NCBI GenBank assembly: GCA_021234155.1
Contig: JAJEKV010000067.1
Coordinates: forward strand, 7,532,074 to 7,596,073
Source of the DNA: Isoetes taiwanensis
Taxonomy: Eukaryota > Streptophyta > Lycopodiopsida > Isoetales > Isoetaceae
Direction: 5' to 3'
Length of the DNA stretch: 64,000 nt
The notes under the pieces were generated by a model that was not told the origin of the DNA, ran no database searches, and worked only from the letters and a program-made list of their open reading frames with translations. Of the stretch, positions 1-9,718 are shown one piece after another; positions within the stretch are counted from its first letter, which is position 1, and each line of letters begins with the position of its first letter. Position numbers and translations under genes: made by a program.

Positions 1-420
1 TAGGTAGCTGTCTTGCCAATCCGTGTAGGAAGCGCATCACAAATTTTCTTGAGGATGGCAATGAGAGTCTTATTGATGCTTCCGGTAAACCATTCCTTGA
101 GGATAATAAGATTGTGCTTTTGTGAGGAATATGCACGCGTTCCGCGGCGGTTAGTGGGACACAACCAAAATGCGTGATAACTTGTGCGTGTACAAAACTT
201 TAACTACGTCTTGGCGGTGTTGTCGGAAGTGCCGCAGGAGCCTCAGCCCATGGTGGCATAGTAAGTGAGAACCAAAATATGAACTTGCGGGTGTGCCTCG
301 CGAGGGTATCGGTCCAAAGTCCATACCCACTTGTTGAAAGGTAGCGGGGTAGCAAGCTGGCATTAAAGGAAGGGCGTCCGCGGGGTGGTGGGCCCACACA
401 TTGGCGAGACATCACGGTTG
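1..420 (-). pseudogene. gypsy integrase remnant
   Basis: Reading the minus strand from about 420 downward and switching frames, one finds a CHxC-like CDVSPMCGP stretch, then a degraded core-domain start (WTLDRYPREAHPQVHILVLT, where the family has D-FVGPI-P and YILVATDYATKW). Near 1-130 there is a segment ending in SINKTLIAILKKICDALPTR, like the integrase phrase (A-NKTLI-ILKKI). Several stops interrupt it. This is the left-most piece of the element and continues outside the window. Confidence 0.6.
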
Positions 421-1544
421 CGTGCTTGGCGTGGGCATCGCCAGAAGGCGTGGGTCAAAGTAGAACACGAAGGGCTGGCGTCTTGAGTGGTGTCACCAGC
501 AGAGTAAGCACCACCAAGGCCTTCATGAGCTTGTTGAGCGATCGGGGGACTTCATGAGGAGAACTGCAATGACGCGGACCATGTCCTTGCCATGTTTTGT
601 AGAGATGGCTGCCCAACCATTATATAGTCATATGGACCTCACGGAGGAAGCTGACCCAGCGTGGTGGAAACTCGGGAGGTGTGGGATCTCAGACGGAGGG
701 CTCCAGAGAGGAGGAGATCTTGTTGAGTAATCATGAAACCGGTGTGGCATGGGTACATGAGGCCAAAACAATTGAGCATCACGGAAAACAGTAGAAACAC
801 CGGTGGATATACATCGATGGAGTGTGGATCTTGATGATGAGGAGATAGTCGGGCACAACACTTAAGATTTTCACGCCTTGTGTATGATTTGAGAAGAACA
901 AAATTCTTGCAAAAGCAAGAGACCCGTGACTATCACGGCCAGAGTGGGGGCGTGGCTGTGATCGGATATAGAAGAGCTTGATGGTCAACAAAGAAATTTG
1001 TTCTTTGCCTAACAAGAATCGAGCGTTGGGCGCAAAGACAAGGCCAGGCTTTCAGCTCAAGTGGCTGAATAATTGCGCTCACTTGAGGTGGAGTTCTGGC
1101 TAGCATTGCGGATGGGTTTATCAGGTAATGCTCATCATATGTGAGAGAGAACAGCACCAATATTAGCAGGGACATCAACATGAACAGCAGGGAAAACATC
1201 CCATTGAGGGAGGGAACAAGTCTGGGAGGTGCACAGGTAAGCGAAGATCTTCAGGTTCGAGGGGCTACCTCGCTGCAGGAGTTCTAAATGGAAAAGCGTG
1301 ATTAGGTCCACGTGAGTTTATAATAGAGATTCGACAATGGCGGTGAGATGAAGATTGCCATAGTAATTGACTTTACCCGAGGAAAGGAGGCGTGTCTCTT
1401 TACAATGTTTTAATGGTGCATGCCTTGACACACAAGTGATTTAGCGAGGATCCAGGTGGTGATGCCTTCTTGGTACACATGACCCGGAAGGACACAAGAG
1501 GTGACCTGAGGAAGGTGCATTTTGGATTGGGGCCGGTCTGGATT

Positions 1545-1960
1545 CATTACATTTTGAAAACCAGCTCCTAACTTTTCAAGGTGTTCATCCATGGAGGCTG
1601 TGGTGAAAAATCATCTGAAGATTTACTTGAAGGCATTCTTTTCAATATGATCTTGAAATCTTGGGAAACGTAATCGTTGAAAGTGGAAGGAATTTGATAA
1701 TCAAAAAGAACCACCTTGTAGGCAAAGTGCCCCGGTGTGGTGAGGTGATTGTTTTAATTGATCTTCCCTCTTTGATGCAAATTTTTGATTGTACCAGAAA
1801 AACCATCCATAAAGTACATCTAAGTGGCCGACTACCTCTTCGAACACAGTGCAGCGAAAGCGGGAAATGATCTCGTTAGTGGCACGATTTAATTTTCTAT
1901 GGTCCATTTTACGACTCGGTTTTCCATTGTGTAGGAGCAATGACAGATTGGGCTCACCTG
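1545..1960 (-). pseudogene. gypsy reverse transcriptase remnant
   Basis: The minus frame starting near 1905 reads MDHRKLNRATNEIISRF, then HLDVLYGWFFWYNQKF and REDQ. This corresponds to the RT block DYRKLN-AT-KDHFPLPFIDQ-L-RLAG--YYCFLDGFSGYNQI---EDQ. A frame change near 1735 leads to GHFAYKVVLF (family: GTFAYRRMPFGL). The catalytic YMDD box is reduced to SSDDFS near 1605. Frameshifted and not functional. Confidence 0.6.
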
Positions 1961-2747
1961 CTCGGAGTGTTTGACCTCATAAGTCAAGCCTGTGACAAGG
2001 CCACGTTTGTCACTTTTGGCTTTGGCTGGCAGTCCGCGATAGTTGGGGTTGGTAGGGTACTATTGTTAACTAGATTGGGCAGACATCGAGGTTTGAGTGG
2101 GAATGGTCGGTTCCCTAACTCTTTTGATACCTCGAAGATCTTTTAGCAGCTCCGTAAAAGATGTGTTTGAACTTGTTGAATAAGTGATGGCACGAGCTTT
2201 ATAAGTTAGGCGGGGTTGGCGATGAGTGAGCAGGTTGATCTTCACCCCAAGATCTCACGTTTCCACTTGAGGAGTTTTGAATATGTGGGGACAACTTAGT
2301 GTTCTTAACAAGATGGCGGGGAGGGTGGAGCATAGTGAGTCTTGACATTTGTGTAGTAAAGAAAGGGTTCTTGAGTATCATCAAGTAAGGGTTGCTTCAT
2401 GGCCAGCATGAACACCCGTTACATCGGGGAGAATCAAGTGGTGGAAATGATCAACTCGTTGAGCGATTGCAAAAAGGGCGAATGCGGATCAAGTGGGCGT
2501 GCGTCACGGTCACAGTCAAGGGTCATCTACACCCCAGGATACGCATACTTAGGGTAAGAGAAGACAAAGGAAGACCCTTGGGAGGAGCTGAACATGATAG
2601 GTATTCCCGGCATGGCGTAATGTTTAGGATACGGGATGGGATCGATCTCTGCAAGAGCAGAAGCCCTACATGAGGGACACTTGGGTCAAGCAGGGGAGAA
2701 TCACAGGCATTTGGTATCATGGGATTTTGCAAAGAAGCGAGAGGGAA

Positions 2748-2760
2748 GAAACAACACCAA
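2748..2760 (-). other. primer-binding site of gypsy element 1
   Basis: The minus strand reads TTGGTGTTGTTTC just after the putative LTR end. The Athila/Tat primer site complementary to tRNA-Asp is TGGCGCCGTTGCC. The difference is mostly C-to-T change, as expected for an old methylated TE. The identity is an inference from this resemblance. Confidence 0.4.
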
Positions 2761-2764
2761 ACAA

Positions 2765-3181
2765 TGAGAAGAATCGGACTTTCTTGAAATCATGAGTGTA
2801 CACACATGAGCTCGTCGAGGGAGGAAAGCAGGAGACAAGACTAATGCTCATCTAAAACATGAGTTCTATCTCTACTCATATATATAGTACAATGGCCTTG
2901 GGCCCAAAATGAGTGTTTGGCCGGATCTAGCTACCGCTCCTAGATGGGAGCACACTTTTGAAGGTCACAGCGGTGCCTTCCTTTATGTGCAGGATCACCC
3001 AGTGACTACGGGTACACTTCTCTGGCTCGTCATTTACTCTGTTCTTTGTCTCTTGGACTGACATGAAGATGTCTGCGTGGTTGGTGAGGGCATGGGTTTA
3101 CTACCGGTGCTTGACTGGTCTGCCTTGTTCTATACGATCGAAGTGGTCTTCATGAATAGTCCACCGTACTGGGCCATTACA
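2765..3181 (-). repeat. probable 5' LTR of gypsy element 1
   Basis: On the minus strand this stretch begins TGTAATGGCCC and ends TCTCA, so it has TG...CA ends. It contains an ACTATATATATGAG TATA-like box and is followed 4 nt later by the primer-site candidate. Its left (3181) border falls exactly where the RT of a second, unrelated gypsy element stops, which supports a real insertion end. The second LTR is outside the window, so this cannot be confirmed by LTR pairing. Confidence 0.5.
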
Positions 3182-3760
3182 AGACTGCTAATGATAATAA
3201 AAATATCCAAGAACTCCCAGAAAACATCATTGGCCATATACTAGAATACTACTAGAGTATTGATAAGCCCAAACAGCATAACTATATACTCAAAATGGCC
3301 ATACTGAGTATAGAATATTGACTTCCACTCATCACCCTCCTGTATCTGGATAATATTGTAGGTACCATGAAGATCAATCTTTTTTAGAGCGTTGGCATCC
3401 GAGTCGCTCAACTTTAAAAGCCGGATATCAATTGACCTTGTGATCTTATTGAGACCACGATAATCGATGATAATAGTAGCAGAGATTCATCCTTCTTTTT
3501 GACAAAGAATATCAGCACTAAAGTAGGGGAATAAGAATGCCGAATAAAGCTAGATTCTCCTCAATATAATCCCACAATACCTCCAACTTAGCAGGAAATA
3601 GGTCATATATAGGAACATATGGTGGCATTGTCTCGAGTGGCAGATCAATAGGACAATCATATGGACGATGCTCTAGAAGCTTTCTAGTCTTGACCTTGTC
3701 GAAAACGTCAGAAAAGTCACCATATTTGCTTGGAAGCATTGGAGCAAACTTCATCTATGC
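3182..3760 (-). pseudogene. gypsy RT (element 2), interrupted
   Basis: The minus frame at 3754-3518 reads YGDFSDVFDK, HRPYDCPIDL and YIEENLALFGI, the classic entry of the gypsy RT (YxDFxDVF, HRPYDH-IDL, YI-ENLAKGFI). After a frame change, 3480-3190 reads IIDYRGLNKI, then KKIDLHGTYNIIQIQEGDEW, YGHFEYIVMLFGLINT and MANDVFWEFLDIF. The sequence stops just where the YxDD catalytic box should come, because an LTR begins there. One in-frame stop follows the INTLVVF stretch. Confidence 0.75.
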
Positions 3761-4479
3761 GGGGCTAGTCGATGGATGGACAAATCATCTTTGAATTGAA
3801 ATCATCTACCATATTTAATAAACTCGTCCCAGAAATTTTTAAGCATACTTGGGGCAATGAAACCTCCATGGGCGGCGTGGATAGGCGAGGAGGAGGAGGT
3901 GGAAATCGAGACATAAATTGATGTGGAGGTAGGATCAGGATTAGGACATGGAGCAGGAACAAGAACTGGAACATAAATGAGAATCGGGGAATCCGATGCT
4001 GAGGCGGGTAAATGTTGAGCTGAGGCTTGATTGTAGATGCTGCGGTACTAGGTCTGGGGCTAGAACCCGGTGAAGCCAAATGATCTAGGAATGCCAGTAC
4101 AATGCATGGGGTTATGCAACCCGGGCCAAAGAGACCCAAGACTACTTTTGGCATGTGAGCAGGCTCAGAAAGTGAAGATAAAGGGAGGTCTCTGAGGGGC
4201 TCCCTCGAGGCAAGAGACTCAGAAGGGTGCGTTACGTTACAGGCGCATCAGGGGACATCTCAAAAATTAAAGTACTCAATTAGCCGGATGGCTACACTTT
4301 ATAAGCGAGACATACTATAAATAAAGCAAGCATTTGCACTACTATCAAGTTGGCCCAATGCTTCCAACCCCTCAACCTCTGACTCCAATAATATTGAGAT
4401 AAAAAATTCCTTACTGACCTTATCCGATGGAATAATGCCTTCATTATGTGTGCAAGGAGTCAAAGAAATGGCAGCCATC

Positions 4480-5401
4480 CATCAATAATCCATCAACAGA
4501 CTCCTGCTATATGGACCAGCCTTTGTAGTTTTCCGACTGGTTTGGGCATGCACTAGGACATCGGTGAGCAATATGACCAGCTTTTCTATAGCAGAGACAC
4601 AAATTAGCACCTCTCCAGTGCTACTTCTCGACAGTAGACAAGGGCCCACGAACTGCACGATCAATCTGCATAGATGCAGGGCTATCTGTCTTGGAGGATA
4701 TGGGCAATAAAGAAGCTAATGTAACCACTGATGCTTGCAGAATTTGAGAAGCAAGCTGATTTCGTCTTTCTTGCCTATGCTCAAAACAATGGAACGAACT
4801 GCAAACTTTCATCCAACATCCTGGGATCCTTTGTGGTCAACAACATACCTTTCACGTCCTCGCGGAGCTCTCTTCGAAAACAATCACGACGGATCGCATC
4901 ATCCCAAGCATGTCTACGGCAATCTGACGCAACTCTTAAGCATAAACTGAAGCCGAACAAGAATCTCGCTCGAGCTTGCCAAGTTTGGTAACTGATGTGT
5001 GCTGCCGATTGGTGTTTTCAAAATATGCCTCAAGTTCAACAGTAAATGCTACAAATTCCTGCAACTCAAGAGCCTCCTTCTCCAACAAAGGGGCAAACCA
5101 ACTCAAAACCGACCCAGAAAGTAAAAAGCCAACTGGTCCGACTTGTTCTTCATTTGTGGGATACCTGTGAGGATGGAGTCGAATCGAGCCGAATCTGATT
5201 CAAGAAACCTCGGATCTTGGATCTAGTGCTATCAAATTTCTTTGTCAAAATAATCTTAGGTTATGTTGGCCTCCTCTCATGGCAAAAGGCTGACTCATGA
5301 GATGCTACTCATTCTCTGAGCTTCTTATTGTCCAGCTGTAATTGCCGATATACTCGAACAAGCTACTGCACTTGCTGCAACAAGGATGAAATCTCCTCCA
5401 T
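4480..5401 (-). pseudogene. gypsy gag (element 2) with degraded zinc knuckle
   Basis: The minus strand starts MEEISSLLQQVQ and continues LVRVYRQLQLDNKKLRE after a stop. Further on, near 4880-4800, it reads RRELREDVKGMLLTTKDPRM and, at 4700-4620, MQIDRAVRGPLSTVEK. A knuckle-like LCLCYRKAGHIAHRCP follows (one Cys displaced from CX2CX4HX4C). Leucine- and glutamine-rich starts followed by the MQ-DR linker and a single knuckle are typical of gag in the Tf1/sushi-like group. Several frameshifts make it non-coding. Confidence 0.6.
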
Positions 5402-6426
5402 AGAGACGGAAACACCAAATATGGACAAAGAAATGTTTAAGACCAGAGAAGACAAGAACATGTAAAAGATTTCTTTTCAAACTGTCATGAGCCTACACAA
5501 AAACAAGGGAAAACACGCAAGAAATATGCGAGAAATATGCAAAGAATACATTGGAACACTGGAAATACTTGATAGATCAGAGCAGAATAGAAGGCTTGAC
5601 CTAGATGGCTCAAGACTAGTGTTGAATTGGAATGGTTCAACAAGAATGAGACATGTGTTTCTAGTAAATACTTGTCAAATCACCTCAATAAAATTTATGT
5701 GCAAGATATTTATATTCGTATTATAATTTTAAAATGGACCAAAGAAAAAAAAAATGCTAGAAATGGCGAAACCTTTAAGGGATTCTTGTAATAGTGAATA
5801 AAAAGATGGCTAGGATATTCTTTTGCTTGCTCCTATGCTCTAAATTCTTTATTAGGCGATCCAAATCCAGATTCGTATACAGGACTGACATTGTGGTCGA
5901 TTGCAGAATGTAGACCACAAGGTCATTCCTATAACGTAATGTCAGGTGGCATAATTTCTGACTTCTAGTCCAATGTTGTGCTGCCACGTGGACTATATTC
6001 TTTTAGGGAATGTTGACCTTTAAGCTCATTTTTTATTTTGCTTGCAATTCTGGACATTTTTATTTACATTTCGAAAGCTGAGCATTTTTACCTAGCATTC
6101 TGTAAGTTTTTATCCGACATTCTTAAAGTCGCAGAATGTTAAGTGGAAATTTCAAAGCCAAGTTACAGTTACAGCCACAAATACACACCATCAAGGAGAC
6201 AGTGAGCTCAAATAAAATATTGTATTACGGCAAAATTGATATAATAGTTTGAAAGATAGGAGTGACAAGATCACAAGTTCTGGAAATGCTTTTTGATCAT
6301 CTGCACCGAAGAACTTTCCTGTTATCTTTGCTTTCAATACGCACAGCCTCGGCAATAACTTGCTTCACAAAACTGGCTATGGCGGCCCGCGTCCAGCACT
6401 AACATCGCCGGAATCATCTTGAGCTT
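5402..6426 (+). other. unassigned intergenic DNA upstream of gypsy 2
   Basis: This should hold the 5' leader and LTR of gypsy element 2, but I could not define TG...CA ends or a primer site, and no LTR partner is in the window. The short frames here show no recognisable protein motif. Confidence 0.3.
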
Positions 6427-7155
6427 CTAAGATCCTTTTTCTTCTTCTAATATACTGTTGCTGTGCCAAAACAACACCAAGAAAACTTGCATCTGTAAAA
6501 AAGGAAGTAGAGAAGGGGTGGGGCGGACTGCCTTAAGCTCCCCTATCGGTTGTGGGCAGCAGCCAGGATCGAGGCAAGGGCATGTGGAGGTCGGGGACAG
6601 GAAGGGAGCGGGCTGCCGTCTTCTGGATTTCGGCAGCATGCAGTGTGGTCCGGCGGGCCCCACGGATCGAGCAAGGAGTCCCTCGTCTTTGGGATGTACA
6701 AGCTACGAGGCAAGCAGAATTTGAGGTCCCGGGTAGCATGCCGCCACTTGAGACAAAGAACGCGCCACTTGCCGGTCCGCACTGCTTTTCTACGCTTGGG
6801 AGGATCCCTTTGCAAGGACGAGTCGGCATGGTTTGCCTCACGGGCATGGGGAGCGGCCAGATACCACGATCCGCATAAGTCGTCAGATCAGGACAACCCA
6901 GGTCCGGGGAGGCGTGCGGGTGAGGGGCATGGAGTCGGTGCGGCGGGTCCTGCATGGCAGTCGAACGACACAGTGAGCCGTTTCTCTCGTCCGCGGTTCG
7001 CAGAGTGGATCCGCCACACTGTGGCGCCGGCCGACACTCATCGGATGGAGGAGGCTTTGGCCTTCTTGAATCAGCACAACAGGAGGGAGTTGCAGGTAGA
7101 TCCCACCGGCATCATAAAGCTTAAAAAGAAACAAAGAATGCTGAAATCTTAGCAA
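6427..7155 (+). other. GC-rich island with overlapping open frames, function unknown
   Basis: This ~700 bp block is far richer in G+C than its surroundings and is open in several frames on both strands, the longest being plus 6550-7152 (200 codons). Overlapping frames in both directions are expected from GC-rich DNA and are weak evidence for coding. The last third of the plus frame (SRPRFAEWIRHTVAPADTHR, EEALAFLNQHNRRELQVDP) looks protein-like, but I recognise no family. It could be a captured exon, a TE piece or a pseudogene. Confidence 0.3.
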
Positions 7156-7221
7156 GAAAGCCTTGTAAATCTTATCATGCTAAACATAACCAATTGCATG
7201 CCATAATATTGCCTCTTGCGG

Positions 7222-7490
7222 TGCCATAGCAGCCAGAAGATAAAGAAGAACAAGATAGACGTGGTTCTGCACACATAATCCAAAAGCCGCTTACATCCAG
7301 CTACAACACCTTACCTAAAGCCTCTAGCGCCATAGCTATAGCCGGAGCTTAGCCAAAAGGCCAGAAGATACATAGATGACAACAGAAGCATCTTTTTCCA
7401 CAACTAATGTGAAAGCCGCCTACATCAAGCTACAACGCCTCACCTTAACCTACAAAATGATCCATCGCCTTCATGGCGCTATAGCCATGG
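7222..7490 (+). repeat. diverged tandem duplication, period about 128 bp
   Basis: Two adjacent copies can be aligned by CCAGAAGATA (7233 and 7361), by CCGC(T/C)TACATC(C/A)AGCTACAAC (about 7288 and 7416) and by GGCGCTATAGCCATGGCCGG against GCGCCATAGCTATAGCCGG. The copies differ at several positions, so the duplication is not recent. Confidence 0.6.
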
Positions 7491-7642
7491 CCGGAGGAGA
7501 ACTACTGCGAAGAGAAGAGACGCAATGTGAGAGAACAGGACAAAAGCTTGTTTTTTATGCCACGGAAGATGCCATGTCAGAAATTAGCCACCTGACATTC
7601 ACGTTTCAAGAATGCCCCCACCGTTTAAATTCCGTGGTGTAT

Positions 7643-7738
7643 ACGTCAAGGTAAGTGGGTCTGCCTTCCGGCAGTTTCTTGATTCAACAAATGGGTTCAG
7701 CAAACCTGTAGAATCCGGTTTTCATCTTACCTTGACGT
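7643..7738 (+). repeat. 13-bp perfect inverted repeat
   Basis: ACGTCAAGGTAAG at 7643-7655 is the exact reverse complement of CTTACCTTGACGT at 7726-7738, with a 70-bp loop. It ends immediately before the larger hairpin that starts at 7740, so the two may be parts of one foldback structure. Confidence 0.7.
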
Positions 7739-7739
7739 C

Positions 7740-7841
7740 GTAGAACGGAATGGGGGAAGGCATTCTTGGGGGAAGCAAGAATGCCTTCCCCCATTCCGCA
7801 GGTCAGGGGAAGCAAGAATGCCTTCCCCCATTCCGTTCTAC
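7740..7841 (+). repeat. 29-bp perfect palindrome arms plus an internal third copy
   Basis: The arm at 7740-7768 (starts GTAGAACGGAATGGGGG) pairs perfectly with 7813-7841 (ends CCCCCATTCCGTTCTAC). A further copy of the second arm at 7776-7798 lies inside the loop, preceded like the outer copy by GGGGAAG. The arms could form either of two hairpins, with a 7-nt or a 44-nt loop. It lies about 135 bp upstream of the first ATG of the next gene. Confidence 0.8.
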
Positions 7842-7975
7842 TACACAAGTAGTAATACAAGTAAAACAGCTGGAATACAAGTAAATCGCCCGGAATAGGC
7901 CTAAGTGATGGCGGCGATAGCACAGCCAAAAAAAAAATTCTGCTTCGATTCTTGGTTTGAAAATTACCACATGGC

Positions 7976-9409
7976 ATGATATCATTAGCGGAAGGTTTAA
8001 AAGGAAAACGAACCTGGAATAAGCGGCTTGGATATTCGTGTTCTATACCTACTTGGTCATTGTTGTTGCCACATTCTTTTGCTGATTCTCGTAGAAACTA
8101 TGGTGGCAAATCCGGCGAGGCCATGGATGCCTTCCATTACCCATCGATTTACGCTTCATCCTGTCTCGTTTCTTTCTTCCGAGCCATCGCGGCTGCTTCT
8201 GCAATAGCTGCCATTAATTCATCCCTGGGCAAATCCGGAGGTTCCAACCATGGATTGAATTCAGAAAATGGGCCGAAGAGTTCTAAGAGCAAACCCACAT
8301 CTTCAAAAGGAACTTCTTTGAGCTATCGCGGCAAATTTGGACCTCGTTTGAGCTCTCAAAACAGCAGCAAAAGAATTAGGGTAAGTGCTTCTAATTTCTA
8401 TAGTTCCGGAGATTTTTTTCTGGATGCAAATAAGGGAGGACAAAGCAGTAGAATGATTCCAAATTGTGAGAATTTGAACCTTGAGAGGCAGGATTCATTC
8501 AAGGCTGTTGCCAAAGCAGTAAATGCGGCCGAGTTCACTATTAAGGGGATAAAGGCCGTAGGTGACGCAATGCATTTTCTTCAGGCCCCTTCTGCAGCAG
8601 CTGCCATTGTTTTAATTGGTTTTGGTGCAGCAGATGGAGTGGCTCTAAGCTACAAGACTGTAAAGATGATAGTAAAAGGGGCAAAGATGTCTAAGAATGC
8701 TGCCAAAATGCTCAAGCATAGTAGCAGGCAAGGAACAGTTAGTTCTAAGATAGCTGTAACTTTTGGTAAAGGCATAGAAGGAAATCTGAAAAAGAATGAG
8801 AGGATCATCAATAGCTTGAAGGCATCATTGGGAGCTGCAAAGGTTGTGAAAGTAGGTAAAGGTTTGGCTATAACTTTTTCTAGGTATGGGAGACTTGAAA
8901 CGTCCCCTTGGGATCTCTTTGTAAAGAGTTATGAAGCTTCTAAGGGTGCCTTGACTGCAATTGAGGCCCTGACCGCTCTCAAAATTGGTATGACAAGCAG
9001 CTTGCCAGGATTTCTTAGTCTCAAAGGTGTGGTGGAAGGCATTGGAGTGATGATCAAGGCATTATTTGTTTCAAAAGAGCTCTCTGTCCTTATTTTTAAG
9101 GGTGTAAGTTTTAGCCATGGAATAATCAAAGCTTGTGCTATTATATCAGAGAAACGAAGATCTTTCAATATCTCCAAAGATGGCAAAAGGACTGAAGGTG
9201 CTCCAGTGTCCTGTATGCAGTGTAAAAGGGAAAACTTTACGGTTCACCTTTGTGCATTTGGATCTTTACAGATTCCTCTCTTGACTCCATCTTTTGATGT
9301 TCATCCACCATACTCTGATGTATTCTTAGGATCCCATGAGACTGGAGATTATCTTCTATATAGCTCAGAGATGCTGCTCCTATCAATTCAGGGCATTGAA
9401 ATTCGTTGA
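7976..9409 (+). CDS. unknown alanine/lysine-rich protein, single exon
   Basis: An uninterrupted frame of 477 codons in DNA with otherwise short frames. I recognise no domain. The first ~145 residues are Ser/Asn/Lys-rich and low in acidic residues. Residues about 150-395 are rich in Ala, Lys, Gly, Val and Ile and form alternating hydrophobic and basic segments (for example AAAAIVLIGFGAADGVALSY, GFLSLKGVVEGIGVMIKALF) that could be amphipathic or membrane-associated helices. The tail after about 405 contains a CMQCKREN stretch. The Met at residue 50 (8123, context GAGGCCATGGATGCC) has a better initiation context than Met1, so the protein may be 428 aa. The tail could also be read-through of an intron, since a GTAAGT lies at about 8391. 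No TE hallmark is present. Probably a real lineage-specific gene, possibly organelle-targeted. Confidence 0.6.
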   Translation: MISLAEGLKGKRTWNKRLGYSCSIPTWSLLLPHSFADSRRNYGGKSGEAMDAFHYPSIYASSCLVSFFRAIAAASAIAAINSSLGKSGGSNHGLNSENGPKSSKSKPTSSKGTSLSYRGKFGPRLSSQNSSKRIRVSASNFYSSGDFFLDANKGGQSSRMIPNCENLNLERQDSFKAVAKAVNAAEFTIKGIKAVGDAMHFLQAPSAAAAIVLIGFGAADGVALSYKTVKMIVKGAKMSKNAAKMLKHSSRQGTVSSKIAVTFGKGIEGNLKKNERIINSLKASLGAAKVVKVGKGLAITFSRYGRLETSPWDLFVKSYEASKGALTAIEALTALKIGMTSSLPGFLSLKGVVEGIGVMIKALFVSKELSVLIFKGVSFSHGIIKACAIISEKRRSFNISKDGKRTEGAPVSCMQCKRENFTVHLCAFGSLQIPLLTPSFDVHPPYSDVFLGSHETGDYLLYSSEMLLLSIQGIEIR

Positions 9410-9613
9410 TAAGGAAATTTCAACAATACAGCAAAACCGTCAAATTGGGTATGTAAATGATCAATACTTTAGCTGCGTTTCATGACACTTGCATTCCTCT
9501 TTGGATGGGGTTCTGTCGGTAGCATGCTATTGATAATTGTTGGAATTTATCTCATTCTTCTAGGTCTCAAGAGCACTCAATTCCTACTTGAATGTTTAGT
9601 GTTTTAAGAACTT

Positions 9614-9718
9614 TAGGATTCATGACCTGGGGATGAGTCAATAGTTGTTAGGATTCATGACCTGGAGATGAGTTAATGGTTGTTAGGATTCATGACCTGG
9701 AGATGAGTTGATAGTTGT
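9614..9718 (+). repeat. 35-bp tandem repeat, three copies
   Basis: Three consecutive 35-bp units begin TAGGATTCATGACCTGG at 9614, 9649 and 9684, each followed by (G/A)GATGAGT(C/T)(A/G)ATAG-TTGTT with few changes. It lies in the 3' flank of the unknown gene. Confidence 0.85.

Larger units (their letters stand above)
1..2747 (-). mobile_element. Ty3/gypsy retrotransposon 1, decayed internal region
   Basis: The minus strand carries scattered, frameshifted pieces of a gypsy polyprotein in the expected order: an RT remnant near 1545-1960, then an integrase remnant at 1-420. The 3' end lies left of the window. The segments 421-1545 and 1961-2747 sit in the places of RNase H/linker and of gag/protease, but I see no clear motif in them. 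Many stops and frameshifts mean the element is dead. The RT wording (DHRKLNRAT, and a GWFFWYNQ stretch in place of GFSGYNQ) is closest to Athila/Tat-type plant elements, and the primer-binding site agrees. The family assignment is an inference from motifs. Confidence 0.7.
3182..5401 (-). mobile_element. Ty3/gypsy retrotransposon 2, gag to mid-RT
   Basis: A second, different gypsy element on the minus strand. Gag starts at the ATG at 5401 and is followed by a CCHC-like knuckle near 4530-4620, an unassigned protease-position segment (3765-4480) and an RT from 3760 down to 3182, where it is cut by the LTR of element 1. Stops and frameshifts are frequent. Gag wording (MQIDR, RGPLS, LCLCYRKAGHIAHRCP) and RT wording (IDLHGTYNIIQIQEGDEWKS, YGHFEYIVMLFGL) resemble the Tf1/sushi/Tcn1-like branch of chromoviruses more than common angiosperm elements. 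This branch assignment is tentative. The integrase half should lie left of the window. Confidence 0.7.

Noticed and set aside
6533-6955. 140-codon minus frame in the GC-rich island
   Set aside because: Overlaps other long frames on both strands; expected from high GC, with no recognisable motif.
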